Shown here in pieces: positions 17,773 to 27,590 of a stretch of DNA of 37,227 nt; the first letter of the stretch is position 1; every line of letters begins with the position of its first letter. The DNA is taken from assembly GCA_002719885.1 (NCBI GenBank), contig PBFH01000005.1, positions 92,206-129,432 on the forward strand. Direction: 5' to 3'. A model generated the notes under the pieces. It did no database searches, was not told where the DNA came from, and saw only the letters and a program-made list of their open reading frames with translations. This DNA is from Rhodospirillaceae bacterium (lineage in GTDB: Bacteria; Pseudomonadota; Alphaproteobacteria; MPNO01; UBA2964). The position numbers and the translations under genes were made by a program.

Positions 17773-18453
17773 CTAAATTTTAAAGCCCTGTGCTATTAAA
17801 TAAATTTCAGGTGACCCTTTACGACTAGCAGGCGGCTTATAATGTCTAACTTTTTGAAATGATCTTTTCAAATCAGTTAATAGCGATGTTTCGGTACCGC
17901 CATCAAATACCTTAACAATCAATATTCCTCCTTCCACTAGTATTTCTTTTGCTATTTCAAAAGCTATTTCGCAGAGAGCAATGGTTCGGATATGATCTGT
18001 TTGTCGATGTCCCGTCGTTGCAGCGGCCATATCGCTAAGGACTATATCAACTTTATCTCCACAAAAATTTTTTACAAGTTTTCGACTTCCTTCCCCTTTC
18101 ATATCTAGTTTCAAACATTTTGCTCCGGGAATCGGGTCTATAGAAAGCTTATCGACCGCAAATACAACTCCTTTATTTCCGCTTTTTTGAACAGATACCT
18201 GTGTCCACCCTCCTGGCGCCGCTCCCAAGTCTAGAATGCGACAACCTGGCCAAAAAATTTTAAATTGGTCATCAAGTTCAACTAGTTTCCACGCTGAACG
18301 GGACCTGTAACCTGCCACCTTTGCTGACCTGACGTAAGGATCATTCAATTGTCTCTGGAGCCATCTAGTAGATGAAATTTTACGACCTTTAGCCGTTTTT
18401 AGTTTAACCGAAAACCCACGCGAAGATTCTTTACCATTTTTACTTCGGGCCAT
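17773..18453 (-). CDS. rlmE: 23S rRNA (uridine-2'-O)-methyltransferase RlmE (FtsJ/RrmJ)
   Basis: Methylates U2552 of 23S rRNA during 50S maturation using S-adenosylmethionine. In its 226 residues, a basic N-terminal tail (about 1-30) precedes the Rossmann methyltransferase core. The SAM motif is LDLGAAPGGWTQV. The K-D-K-E tetrad can be placed in RSAWKL, LSDMAA, IVKVFDGG and SPEIYL. The first 14 bases overlap the end of the Ppx/GppA gene, so the two are translationally coupled, a pairing common in alphaproteobacteria. Confidence 0.93.
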   Translation of the reverse strand: MARSKNGKESSRGFSVKLKTAKGRKISSTRWLQRQLNDPYVRSAKVAGYRSRSAWKLVELDDQFKIFWPGCRILDLGAAPGGWTQVSVQKSGNKGVVFAVDKLSIDPIPGAKCLKLDMKGEGSRKLVKNFCGDKVDIVLSDMAAATTGHRQTDHIRTIALCEIAFEIAKEILVEGGILIVKVFDGGTETSLLTDLKRSFQKVRHYKPPASRKGSPEIYLIAQGFKI

Positions 18454-19579
18454 GTTTTCTATTCTGCCTCTTAATTTTCGAAGAAACCAAATGCCCCACA
18501 GAAACCCGGTAACTTTTATTAATGCTTGTACTTTCCAATGCTATGGCTAGTTCAGACAATTTAGTTAAAATACCTTCTCTGACCCCACGATCTGCTACCC
18601 TCAAACGGCCAATTGGCCAGGTTTCGCATATTGCTTCAAGTATTCCACAACCTGCTACTACCAATTCCGCTCTATTTTTGCCTATACAAGGATAGGACGC
18701 TCTCTTCTCAAAATTTGAATTAACAAGATTTCCACATATATTTCGGATAGAAGAAAATTCTAGCCAAGAGCCGTCTATCAGTTCCCGATCATAAAGTTTC
18801 AGGCCCATTTGGACAGCGGCTATTGTAGTAACAGTACCAGCAGTCCCAAGCATAGAGACCTTACCAGCTTTTACCATTGCTTTTATAGAATGTTTTTTAT
18901 CAAACGGCTCGATAGATTTCTTTATCGATCGTACCAATATTTCATATTGGTTGCTTGAAATCTCAGGTGTGCCGTAAGTTTCGGTAAGGTTCACTACGCC
19001 ATAAGGTAAGGATATCGAGTCAATAATTTTTGGATTAACGTTACTTCCTAACCGGACCCAGGATATTTCTGTACTACCTCCTCCAACGTCAAACATTAGA
19101 GCGTAAGGTGACGTATTATCAAAAAATGCGCGGCAACCGATAAGGGTCAACTCCGCTTCTTCAAGAGATGGAATTATTTCCAGTGTAATGCCAATTTCTT
19201 CTTCAACGCGCGATAAAAATTTTTCGCCGTTAATAGAAGCGCGACAGGCTTCCGTAGCCACATATCGCCCATATTTTACATCATTTTTAACAATTAATTC
19301 TGCACATACGCTTAAAGCCTTCATGGTTCTTTCCATAGAAGAACTAGAAAGTTCACGCGAAAAGGAAACACCCTCTCCCAATCTGACTATTTTTGAAAAT
19401 CCATCAACAACTTTGAAACCGTTTTTTCCAGGCCGCGCTATTAAAAGGCGGCAGTTATTAGACCCAAGATCTAGGGCTGCAATTAAGTTTTCTTCTCGAT
19501 TTTTTGACCTTGGGCCACGCGTTAACAAACTTCTTTTGTTTCCACTCTGTTTTTTAACTGGTCTTTTCTTAAAGTCCAC
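18440..19579 (-). CDS. Ppx/GppA family phosphatase
   Basis: Exopolyphosphatase or pppGpp phosphohydrolase of the ASKHA fold, 379 residues. After a basic N-terminus comes ALDLGSNNCRLLIA (phosphate 1 loop), then the conserved EACRAS segment (where ATEAxR is typical), the second phosphate loop FDVGGGSTEISW and MLGTAGTVTTIAA. The short single-module length fits the alphaproteobacterial form that lacks the C-terminal HD-like domain. The start is GTG 19579 with AGG upstream. Whether polyphosphate or pppGpp is the substrate cannot be told. Confidence 0.9.
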   Translation of the reverse strand: MDFKKRPVKKQSGNKRSLLTRGPRSKNREENLIAALDLGSNNCRLLIARPGKNGFKVVDGFSKIVRLGEGVSFSRELSSSSMERTMKALSVCAELIVKNDVKYGRYVATEACRASINGEKFLSRVEEEIGITLEIIPSLEEAELTLIGCRAFFDNTSPYALMFDVGGGSTEISWVRLGSNVNPKIIDSISLPYGVVNLTETYGTPEISSNQYEILVRSIKKSIEPFDKKHSIKAMVKAGKVSMLGTAGTVTTIAAVQMGLKLYDRELIDGSWLEFSSIRNICGNLVNSNFEKRASYPCIGKNRAELVVAGCGILEAICETWPIGRLRVADRGVREGILTKLSELAIALESTSINKSYRVSVGHLVSSKIKRQNRKHGPK

Positions 19580-19753
19580 TTTAGATACCTAATTTCTATC
19601 TCTAACGAAAATTCGTGGTTACCCCGGCACTTCGTAGCATGGTATCCCTATAGGTTGTTTTGGCAAAGAGAAACATTCCGACGTTATCCCTCTTGACGTC
19701 ACAAGTCATGCTGAAAACAATGTTTCTTATTCATTCTATTAATCGAGGATCTC

Positions 19754-21322
19754 GTGGCATATCAATTTAAACAACCGGACCTAGACATACCCTTCAAATC
19801 TATCCGTAGCGTATTAAATGAATATAGCACGACCCAACCCGAAAAAATTGCACTTTATGATCTAGAGCAGGATCGCTCTATTAGTTGGGGGTCATTAGCA
19901 GAAAACGTCGAAGCCATCGCAAGATACTTTGTATCCGTAGGGGTCAAGAAGGGAGACAGAATCGGCCTCTTATCTGATGAGAGCCTCGAAAAAATGATAA
20001 TATGGATGAGTATATGGCGCGTAGGTGCGGTAGTTTGTCCGTTGAATGTTGAAATCAACGCATCTCATATCAACGAACTTCTTAAATCAATCGGCCCAAA
20101 ATTAACCCTTTGGCATACAGCCTTAAATGGTAACGAATTGACAAAAGGAATTAACGGTAAAGTAATGAAATTCAGAAGTTGGAGTGAAGAATGTTTATCC
20201 CACAGTGATAAATCAGAATTCTTTGGTGCGGTTGCAAACACTAGTCAAGATATTTTAATTGAAAGTGAGAATGGAGAAAAAGATGTGTCCTGTATATTTT
20301 GTACCTCCGGAACAACATCGCGACCGAAATGCGTTGTATATGACCATATGGCCTACTGGCTCAATGGATTGAATACTATTGATTTTCTTGGTCTTACAAA
20401 TAACGACAGAACCCTTGAATACCGATCATTTGGTTGGAATTCCGCTCAGGTCCTGAGTCTGATGCCTTGGATTTTAACCGGTCTTTCCATGTATATAGCG
20501 CCACGTTTTTCGAAAAGTAGGTTTTTTAGTTGGATTAATAAACATAAGCTGACATTTTCTGCTGGCGTACCCACTGTTGTGAATATGCTTTTGAACGAAC
20601 CAACCGAAATCAGTGCAAAGGACGTCCCCTCTCTGAGACTAATGACCTGCTCGACCGCTCCCCTATCCCCTGAGCAATGGAGACAATTTGAAGAAATGTA
20701 TGGTGTTACATTACTTCAGCTCTACGGAATGTCTGAAGCCGGTTGGATATGTGGTAATCGACATTACAAACGGCAAATGGGCACCGTAGGCCCTCCGGCC
20801 AAACATCAGGAGTTTCTAATCATCGACTCAGATGGAAAAGGCTGTGCTACGGGTACAGAGGGTGAAGTGAGCATTGGTGGCCCACAAACTTGTATTGCAA
20901 CAATATCACCGGATGGTGAATGGGAGGATCAAAGATCTATTCGAATGCGAACCGGAGACTTGGCAATTATTGATGAAGAAGGGTTTGTCCGAGTTACTGG
21001 AAGAACTAAAGACCTCATAATCAGGGGCGGTGTTAATATCGCACCCTTAGAAATTGACAATGTCCTATTGCGGCATCCTAAAATTCGTGAAGCTGCCGCA
21101 ATAGGAGTGCCCGACAAAATATATGGAGAAGAAATCGTCTGCTATATAGTCGTCAAAACAGGAGAGACACTTCCCGAAAAAGAAGTTTTAGAGCATTGTC
21201 AATTAAATTTACCGGAATTCAAGGTGCCTAAAGCTGTTTATCGAATTGATTCCTTGCCTAAATCGGATCGGGGAAAAATTTTGCGGGACAATCTTAAAAT
21301 CATTTGGAATGAGAAAAATTAG
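19754..21322 (+). CDS. AMP-binding acyl-CoA synthetase-like protein
   Basis: ANL-superfamily enzyme that activates a carboxylate as acyl-AMP, then usually forms a CoA thioester. In its 522 residues the P-loop is CTSGTTSRPK at 183-192. The A5 motif is LYGMSEAG, A7/A8 is RTGDLAIIDEEGFVRVTGRTKD followed by IIRGGVNIAPLEID, and the A10 lysine is in LPKSDRGKILR. The acid substrate is unknown; it resembles the cyclohexanecarboxylate or medium-chain ligase type. The start is GTG 19754 with GAGGA 5 bases upstream. It stands alone between divergent ppx/gppA and the convergent LysM gene, with no clear terminator. Confidence 0.88.
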   Translation: MAYQFKQPDLDIPFKSIRSVLNEYSTTQPEKIALYDLEQDRSISWGSLAENVEAIARYFVSVGVKKGDRIGLLSDESLEKMIIWMSIWRVGAVVCPLNVEINASHINELLKSIGPKLTLWHTALNGNELTKGINGKVMKFRSWSEECLSHSDKSEFFGAVANTSQDILIESENGEKDVSCIFCTSGTTSRPKCVVYDHMAYWLNGLNTIDFLGLTNNDRTLEYRSFGWNSAQVLSLMPWILTGLSMYIAPRFSKSRFFSWINKHKLTFSAGVPTVVNMLLNEPTEISAKDVPSLRLMTCSTAPLSPEQWRQFEEMYGVTLLQLYGMSEAGWICGNRHYKRQMGTVGPPAKHQEFLIIDSDGKGCATGTEGEVSIGGPQTCIATISPDGEWEDQRSIRMRTGDLAIIDEEGFVRVTGRTKDLIIRGGVNIAPLEIDNVLLRHPKIREAAAIGVPDKIYGEEIVCYIVVKTGETLPEKEVLEHCQLNLPEFKVPKAVYRIDSLPKSDRGKILRDNLKIIWNEKN

Positions 21323-21340
21323 AGGATTGTTTTGATGAAA

Positions 21341-22486
21341 CTAATTAATTTTTGGAACAAAAAATACTTGGCCTGGATAAATTAGATCCGGGTCTCTAAT
21401 TTGTTTCTTGTTAGCCTCATAAATCACTGTATATCTCATACCCCTACCATACACTCGCCGCGCTATTCTCCATAAACTGTTACCGAGTTTTACATTAACA
21501 ACACCAGTAGCAATATCTGTACTAGCTTCCTTAATACGAGCAAAAGTGGTCTCCACACGGCTCATTACAGAACCACTTTTGTTAATACTATCTGCACGCA
21601 ATGAATATATACCCGAGGCCAACTTGTCCTTGGGTTTGATATACCAATTACCATTTACATCTGAAATTACGGAACCGACTAATTTATCGTCAATGTATAA
21701 ATGAATTAAACTCTTTGGAATTGTAACCCCACTTACAATAGCATTACCACTATCGTCATAATCAATAACCTCTATCGTTAAAACTCGTTTCTTTAACTCT
21801 GGAGTTTTTCGAGTATTTATAGCCGTCTTTGTATAGGATTTCTGCATTATTAAACTGGGACTCAATAAATCTCTCGATACAGATAAAGCCAAGGCTCCCT
21901 TTTGTTTTGAATTGGACTTTGTCAAATTTTCTATACTAGGCTCTGGAATAAGTAGAACAACATTTCGGTCAGAAGAACTTTTAAGACCGGTTGGCAGTCT
22001 TGATGTGAGGGAAAGTTCTCTATTGCCAGCTTTAAGTGGTTTATCTGGGACTAGAACCCAATCTCCGCGGCCATCGGCCTTTACCGTTCCCAAAACATTT
22101 TCTCGAGTTTTTATTGTTACATTGGAATTTGGCGCAGCCTTTCCAGCAATGACCGCATCACCTTTTGGGTTAACCCTTACGACATCAAAAGATGGTTTAT
22201 AATTTTTTTCCGACCTTTCACGTTTTAGCGTTCGTGGACTCGCATTCTGTTTTAGAACACCACCATCCAATTTTTCTGTTTTAAAAATTGACTTATTCTC
22301 GGGAGTTAAAACACCTTTTTTTGAAAAACTCTGAGAGTCAGATCTCATAGAATTTTCAGTGACTTTCTTTGACTCTTCAATTTTCGCGGAATAAGACCTT
22401 TGTTCATTTTCTATACTATTAGTAAGAGCCAGCGCAAAAATCATTATTAAAGCGCCAATCCCCCCTAATAATTTAAAAAGATTCAC
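21341..22486 (-). CDS. Membrane-anchored protein with two Ig-like repeats and C-terminal LysM
   Basis: 381 residues. An N-terminal hydrophobic helix (about 5-22) acts as signal or anchor, followed by a low-complexity linker to about 95. Two related Ig-like modules then share the pattern V-x-x-x-G-x-A-x-x-x-G, a TIxK/LYID strand, and G-x-W-x-x-x-P-x-x-L-x-x-G: FDVVRVNPKGDAVIAG (about 99-163) and IEVIDYDDSGNAIVSG (about 248-312). A LysM domain closes the protein (about 330-381, ending DLIYPGQVFFVPKIN) and should bind peptidoglycan. This architecture is common in alphaproteobacteria. The start is GTG 22486 with AGGAG upstream. The role is probably envelope maintenance. Confidence 0.82.
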   Translation of the reverse strand: MNLFKLLGGIGALIMIFALALTNSIENEQRSYSAKIEESKKVTENSMRSDSQSFSKKGVLTPENKSIFKTEKLDGGVLKQNASPRTLKRERSEKNYKPSFDVVRVNPKGDAVIAGKAAPNSNVTIKTRENVLGTVKADGRGDWVLVPDKPLKAGNRELSLTSRLPTGLKSSSDRNVVLLIPEPSIENLTKSNSKQKGALALSVSRDLLSPSLIMQKSYTKTAINTRKTPELKKRVLTIEVIDYDDSGNAIVSGVTIPKSLIHLYIDDKLVGSVISDVNGNWYIKPKDKLASGIYSLRADSINKSGSVMSRVETTFARIKEASTDIATGVVNVKLGNSLWRIARRVYGRGMRYTVIYEANKKQIRDPDLIYPGQVFFVPKIN

Positions 22487-22575
22487 AGTTTTGGGCTCCT
22501 AAAACGTCTCTCGTGGGACAACACCATGACACGAAAGAAGATACCTTTTAATCAGGAACAGTACAACGGTATGAG

Positions 22576-23454
22576 TTAAGGTAATGGTCTAATAGATTTT
22601 ATAAAAACAGCTATAGCATTCCGATCCTCTGGCGATAATTTAGATGTTCCCTTTTCGATCACCTCCGCCATAGAACCCCCTGCAAAATCTCCTGTCGGAT
22701 CTTCACCGGATTCCAGATAATTGACCAATTGTTGCAAAGACCAACTCCCAATGCCTCTGCTCGGATGCGACGTAATATTCGGGATATAGCTCGCGCCTAC
22801 GCTTGTGTTTTCGGACACCCCGGCATAGCCAAACTGAATTTTTAATCCCCCAAGAATTGTTCTCCTAGTATGACATTCTTGACAATGCACTACGCCTCGA
22901 GACAAGTATGCCCCTCTATTCCAAGTTTGTGTTTTTTTTGAGTCAAATTTATAAGGGCCATGAGAAAAATATAATAATTTCCAAAAATACTGGATAGAAC
23001 GAAAGTTAAATGGAAATAGAAGTTTGTGCGCTTCACTAGGTTTAGGAATTGCTGGCAAAGAGAAAATATATTCCTTAATTGATTTAATATCATCGGCATC
23101 CATAAGAGTGAAGGAAGTATAGGGAAAGATAGGAAAATAATGGCTATTTTCAGGAGATACTCCCTTTGTCATGGCCCTGTTAAAATCTCTATTAGACCAA
23201 CTACCAATACCATGTTTCTTATCGGGTGATATATTCGGTGCTACGAAGGTACCAAAAGGTGTTTTAAACCTTTTACCTCCCGCAAGTAACTGACCGTTAT
23301 TCTCCGTATCAGTATGGCAACTAATACAGCCCGCCGCATGTGCTAATACTCTACCTTTGGTAACACTGCTAGACACATTGACCGATTGAACAAATACGCT
23401 AGATGCCACTACGACGCCTAAAACCCAACCTGGGAAATATTTATCGTAAGCCAT
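22576..23454 (-). CDS. Dihaem cytochrome c, exported
   Basis: 292 residues with a hydrophobic N-terminal export segment (about 9-27). Haem motif CISCH lies at 43-47 and CQECH at 191-195. Each is followed by a similar block, VAPNISPDKKHGIGSWS and YIPNITSHPSRGIGSWS, as in the cytochrome subunits of periplasmic alcohol and sugar dehydrogenases. This protein has two haems, not three. No dehydrogenase gene is next to it, so the electron donor is unknown. ATG 23454 has no ribosome-binding site and lies only 9 bases from the T run of the terminator of the upstream gene. Confidence 0.85.
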   Translation of the reverse strand: MAYDKYFPGWVLGVVVASSVFVQSVNVSSSVTKGRVLAHAAGCISCHTDTENNGQLLAGGKRFKTPFGTFVAPNISPDKKHGIGSWSNRDFNRAMTKGVSPENSHYFPIFPYTSFTLMDADDIKSIKEYIFSLPAIPKPSEAHKLLFPFNFRSIQYFWKLLYFSHGPYKFDSKKTQTWNRGAYLSRGVVHCQECHTRRTILGGLKIQFGYAGVSENTSVGASYIPNITSHPSRGIGSWSLQQLVNYLESGEDPTGDFAGGSMAEVIEKGTSKLSPEDRNAIAVFIKSIRPLP

Positions 23455-23463
23455 GTAATACTA

Positions 23464-23500
23464 AAAAAAGAGAGGCTGCACGATTTCTATACAGCCTCTC
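23464..23500 (-). terminator. Rho-independent terminator of the Lys-rich lipoprotein gene
   Basis: On the minus strand, GAGAGGCTG (23500-23492) pairs perfectly with CAGCCTCTC (23478-23470) around a 13-nt loop and is followed by seven T (23469-23463). It is the clearest terminator in the window. It ends just before the cytochrome c start codon, so that gene needs readthrough or its own start of transcription. Confidence 0.88.
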
Positions 23501-23527
23501 GCTTTATTGAAAATGAAATGTTTATCG

Positions 23528-23553
23528 TTTAGGAAAAATTAATTTTTCCTAAA
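23528..23553. repeat. 26-bp perfect palindrome abutting the lipoprotein stop codon
   Basis: TTTAGGAAAAATT at 23528-23540 is followed by its exact reverse complement at 23541-23553. It starts one base beyond the TAA of the lipoprotein gene. It could form an AT-rich hairpin at the mRNA 3' end ahead of the stronger terminator. Confidence 0.6.
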
Positions 23554-23554
23554 T

Positions 23555-24037
23555 TTATTTTTTCTTCTTCTTTTTCTTCTTACACTTCATCTTACCTTTT
23601 TTACATTTGCATTTACCATAAACTTTTTTATTCGCATCTAGTTTTATAGCTGCAGCAACCGCACCTTTAACTGGCTTGTATGCATCTGCAATTTCGCCCT
23701 TTATTCCGGTTTTTGCAGCTTCTTCCAAGCCCTTCGCATAAAAAACTGCAGACCCATATTTCAACCTTTTAGCAAGAGTCGCAATTTGGATCGCCCGCAT
23801 TTCCATATCACCGGCAGTACCAAGTTTCCTTCTCTTCTTCTTGCTTTTGCTGCCCTTAATATATTTTGCAACAGCATTACTGGCTGCACAAATCTCTTTC
23901 ATCGCGCTCATCTTGACCTTCATGGCCTGAGACATCTTAACCTTTGGCTTTGATGGCTGGTCGGCACAACCGCTTAATCCGCCTAGTAGACCAAGGCTAA
24001 CCGCCGCTACTAAAAGTGGCTTAATGAATGATCTCAT
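23555..24037 (-). CDS. Lysine-rich predicted lipoprotein with Cys/poly-Lys tail, function unknown
   Basis: 160 residues. A signal peptide with lipobox GLSGC (Cys24) predicts a lipid anchor. The mature part is alpha-helical and very basic: AMKVKMSAMKEICAASNAVAK, a KSKKKRRK patch, a middle helix region (about 75-130), and a tail CKCKKGKMKCKKKKKKKK with three cysteines and eight terminal lysines. I recognise no family. The start has a strong GGGGAGAG ribosome-binding site, and the gene is a single unit with its own terminator, which suggests good expression. The tail could bind DNA, anionic polymer or metal; that is speculation. Confidence 0.8.
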   Translation of the reverse strand: MRSFIKPLLVAAVSLGLLGGLSGCADQPSKPKVKMSQAMKVKMSAMKEICAASNAVAKYIKGSKSKKKRRKLGTAGDMEMRAIQIATLAKRLKYGSAVFYAKGLEEAAKTGIKGEIADAYKPVKGAVAAAIKLDANKKVYGKCKCKKGKMKCKKKKKKKK

Positions 24038-24188
24038 GACACTCTCTCCCCAGAAAAACTCTATTAAATAAATCTAACGCTATTAAAACGTCAATAATAA
24101 TACCCTATCCCACCATTAGATACAAAAACTTGCAACCCTTTCAAGTGGATTTATTGTTCTATTTTTCATATTCGTGTTATTAGGGCTC

Positions 24189-24734
24189 ATGAAAATTAAT
24201 CACTTATGCGTGTTTTGTGGGGCATCACAAGGAAATAATTCGGTTTTTAGAGCTTCAGCGGTCAGTTTAGGTTCGGAATTAGCGAAAAACAAAATTCAAT
24301 TAATTTATGGTGGTGGTAGCTCCGGCTTGATGGGATTTTTAGCTAATAGCGTCCTAGCGTCCGGTGGAGAGGTTACTGGTGTTATACCTCAACACTTAAA
24401 AGATCGCGAATTAGGCCATCACGGCTTAACTAAATTAGAAGTGGTAGACAATATGCATCAGCGCAAAGAAAGGATGTTCGAATTGGCTGATGGAATAGTT
24501 GTTTTACCGGGCGGGGTTGGAACACTTGAAGAAGTTCTGGAGATTATTACCTGGAAACAACTGGGCTTGCACAAGAAACCAATAATTTTTTTGAATATAA
24601 TGGGATATTGGGAAAATTTTTATAATCTTATTAAAGCAACAGTTGAACAGGGATTTGCAAACGAGCAAACACAAAATCTCTATATTTCCATTGATGCACC
24701 AGAATGCTTGATACCGACTTTAGAAAATTTATAA
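24189..24734 (+). CDS. LOG family protein (TIGR00730-type Rossmann fold)
   Basis: 181 residues of the LOG/lysine decarboxylase-like family, many of which are cytokinin-riboside 5'-monophosphate phosphoribohydrolases or AMP/pyrimidine nucleosidases. It begins CVFCGASQGNN, has LIYGGGSSGLMG and the family signature PGGVGTLEEVLE, preceded by MHQRKERMFELAD. ATG 24189 is preferred over GTG 24174 because AGGG lies just upstream of the ATG and homology begins there. It is a single gene convergent with alaS. The true substrate is not known. Confidence 0.9.
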   Translation: MKINHLCVFCGASQGNNSVFRASAVSLGSELAKNKIQLIYGGGSSGLMGFLANSVLASGGEVTGVIPQHLKDRELGHHGLTKLEVVDNMHQRKERMFELADGIVVLPGGVGTLEEVLEIITWKQLGLHKKPIIFLNIMGYWENFYNLIKATVEQGFANEQTQNLYISIDAPECLIPTLENL

Positions 24735-24776
24735 AATAAATTTATTATCGCTTAACTTTATATATTTAGGTTGGTC

Positions 24777-27416
24777 TTAACTTGATAACGCTTTTTCTAT
24801 TGCCGTAATTGCCGCGGGAGCATTATTAGTTTCAGGACCTCCCGCTTGAGCCATATCTGGCCTCCCTCCACCGCCTTTTCCTCCCAGTGCTTTTGACCCT
24901 TCACGAACGAGGGTCACCGCGTCAAATTTTTCAAGTTGATCCTTTGTCACTCCAACAACGAGCGATGCCTTTTCTTCATCAACACTGCATATTGCAATAA
25001 CACCTGAACCTATTTTATTTTTAAATTCGTCAACGAGTGATTTGAGTTCTTTTGATGGGATTCCTTCCAGGACCTTTCCTACAAATGAAACACCAGAAAT
25101 ATCCTTGGCTAATTCTCCGGTTTGACTATTCCCAGAGGTAGCAAGTTTACGGCGAGCATTAGAAATCTCATTTTCTAAATGTTTTCTCTCTGAAAGCAAA
25201 TTATTGATCCGGCTTACTACGTCATCAGCTGAAACATTTAATAAATTTGCTGCTTCTTGTAATTCGTTTTGTATTTTATCAATTTTCTCCAACGCGACTG
25301 CACCCGTAACAGCTTCTATCCGTCTCACCCCCGCTGATACTGCGTTTTCAGACACAATTCTAAACAAGCCTATATCACCAGTCCGCTTAACATGGGTACC
25401 TCCGCATAGTTCCGAGGAAAAAGAGGTTTCCTTTTCAGCACCCATTAAAACAACACGAACCTCATCCCCATATTTTTCTCCAAATAATGCCATAGCGCCT
25501 TCTTCTAACGCTTCATCGGGTGTCATAAGCCTAGTGGTCACCTCGGAATTTTCTCTTATTTGTCGGTTTACACCATCCATAACTTCCCTCATCTCATTAG
25601 CGGTGATGGGTTTCGGATGACTAATGTCAAACCGAAGGCGATCAGGCGCAACCAAAGAACCCTTTTGGGTAATATGTTCCCCTAATTGACGACGTAACGT
25701 AGAATGTAATAAGTGCGTGGCAGAATGATTTCTGCAAAGGGCGGAACGCCTGCTAACATCAATCTGCATTTCTACAATATCATTTAAATTTAAAGTCCCG
25801 GTTTTTAGAGACCCGATATGTACATGCAGATCACCAACTTTCTTTTGCGTGTGACTTACTTCAAAAATACCACCATCAGTTGTTTTGATGATGCCCGCAT
25901 CTCCCATTTGGCCACCAGATTCACCATAAAAGGGCGTTTGATTAGCAACTATGCTTACTTGCTCTCCGACCTTAGTTCTTTTTATTGAGTTTCCATTTTT
26001 AACAATAGCTAAAACTCTGCCTTCGGCCTTATGGCTCTGATACCCAAGGAATTCTGTTGCGCCGACAGAGTCTCTAATATCAAACCAAACAGTCTCATCA
26101 GAAATTTCTCCTGAGCCCACCCACGCTCGCCGAGCGTGCTCCTTCTGGCGCTGCATTGCGTTCTCAAAACCAACAATATCAACTGAGCGATTTTGTCCCT
26201 TTAAAACATCTTGGGTCAAATCTAAAGGAAAACCATAGGTGTCATATAAACGAAAGGCAATTTCACCTGAAAGAGGCTCTTTATTTCCAAGTTTACTCGT
26301 TTCGTCGTGCAGTAGTTTCAATCCTCGATCAAGAGTATTCTTAAATCTTTTTTCTTCTAATTCTAATGTTTCTTTTATTAATAACTCTGCACGAATAAGT
26401 TCAGGATAAGCCATTCCCATCTGTTCTATTAAAACTGAAACCAATTGATGCATTAGCGGCTCAGGAGAACCCATAATATGCGCATGCCGCATTCCTCTTC
26501 GCATGATACGCCGCAAAACATAGCCTCTTCCTTCGTTAGAAGGTAAAACACCATCAGCAATTAAAAATGCACAAGCTCGCAGGTGATCCGCAATTACACG
26601 ATTAGAAATGTTATGTGAACCGTAAGGTTCTACTTGAGCTATTGAAGCCGATGCTTCGATTAGATTTCGAAACGTATCTATATCGTAATTATCGTGAGAG
26701 CCTTGTAAAAGTGCGGAAATACGTTCAAGTCCCATACCTGTATCGATACTAGGCTTGGGAAGTTTTAGGCGGGTTTTTAAATCAACCTGATCAAACTGCA
26801 TGAAAACTAGGTTCCAGATCTCGATAAACCTATCACCATCTTCATCAACACTGCCGGGCGGCCCACCTGCAATGTGATCCCCATGATCATAAAATATCTC
26901 TGAACATGGACCACACGGACCGGTATCACCCATTGCCCAAAAATTATCATTTGTAGATATACGAATAATGCGGTCTTCTGAAAATCCTGCAACCTTTTTC
27001 CATATCTTAAAGGCTTCTTCATCTTCGTGATAAACAGTTACAAGCAGCCTTTTGGTGTCTATACCAAATTCTTTGGTAATTAATGTCCATGCTAACTCTA
27101 TGGCACGTTCTTTAAAATAATCACCAAAAGAAAAATTACCCAGCATTTCAAAAAATGTATGGTGGCGAGCAGTATAGCCGACGTTTTCTAAATCATTATG
27201 CTTCCCCCCAGCCCGAACACATTTTTGTGAAGTAGCAGCTGAATTATAATTAGGCTTCTCCAAACCGGTGAATGCATTCTTGAATTGAACCATACCGGCG
27301 TTAGTAAAAAGAAGTGACGGGTCATTATGCGGTACTAATGGAGATGAGCGCACAACCTCATGACCAGTATTCTTAAAATAATCAAGAAATGCCGTTCTAA
27401 CATCATTTGTTTTCAT
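24777..27416 (-). CDS. alaS: Alanyl-tRNA synthetase
   Basis: Charges tRNA-Ala. From ATG 27416 there are 879 residues. The class II catalytic core begins [14 protein letters not shown], with [20 protein letters not shown] and the GLERI motif 3 region. The editing domain has HSATHLLH and CGGTH zinc-binding motifs. The C-Ala domain ends [16 protein letters not shown]. An upstream ATG at 27419 and one at 27443 are in frame; AAGG sits at the right distance for 27416/27419 and homology starts there. It is downstream of recA by about 170 bases, an order seen in many alphaproteobacteria. Confidence 0.98.
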   Translation of the reverse strand: MKTNDVRTAFLDYFKNTGHEVVRSSPLVPHNDPSLLFTNAGMVQFKNAFTGLEKPNYNSAATSQKCVRAGGKHNDLENVGYTARHHTFFEMLGNFSFGDYFKERAIELAWTLITKEFGIDTKRLLVTVYHEDEEAFKIWKKVAGFSEDRIIRISTNDNFWAMGDTGPCGPCSEIFYDHGDHIAGGPPGSVDEDGDRFIEIWNLVFMQFDQVDLKTRLKLPKPSIDTGMGLERISALLQGSHDNYDIDTFRNLIEASASIAQVEPYGSHNISNRVIADHLRACAFLIADGVLPSNEGRGYVLRRIMRRGMRHAHIMGSPEPLMHQLVSVLIEQMGMAYPELIRAELLIKETLELEEKRFKNTLDRGLKLLHDETSKLGNKEPLSGEIAFRLYDTYGFPLDLTQDVLKGQNRSVDIVGFENAMQRQKEHARRAWVGSGEISDETVWFDIRDSVGATEFLGYQSHKAEGRVLAIVKNGNSIKRTKVGEQVSIVANQTPFYGESGGQMGDAGIIKTTDGGIFEVSHTQKKVGDLHVHIGSLKTGTLNLNDIVEMQIDVSRRSALCRNHSATHLLHSTLRRQLGEHITQKGSLVAPDRLRFDISHPKPITANEMREVMDGVNRQIRENSEVTTRLMTPDEALEEGAMALFGEKYGDEVRVVLMGAEKETSFSSELCGGTHVKRTGDIGLFRIVSENAVSAGVRRIEAVTGAVALEKIDKIQNELQEAANLLNVSADDVVSRINNLLSERKHLENEISNARRKLATSGNSQTGELAKDISGVSFVGKVLEGIPSKELKSLVDEFKNKIGSGVIAICSVDEEKASLVVGVTKDQLEKFDAVTLVREGSKALGGKGGGGRPDMAQAGGPETNNAPAAITAIEKALSS

Positions 27417-27590
27417 CATCGCTAGTACCTTAAAGGAACGCATTTAGGCGTCTCAAGGCCCGAGTATTAACGACGTGAACACACGATGTCTATAATAAGA
27501 CACAAATCTTCTAAGTAATTTATTTCTAAAATTACGCAGACTTATGTGTTTAAATTAAAAAATGGTTAAGAATATTTTCTTTTCCAAATA

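Noticed and set aside
19680-19710. TTGACG as a -35 box with TGACGTCA palindrome before the acyl-CoA synthetase gene
   Set aside because: No acceptable -10 hexamer at the right distance; the palindrome is only 8 bp.
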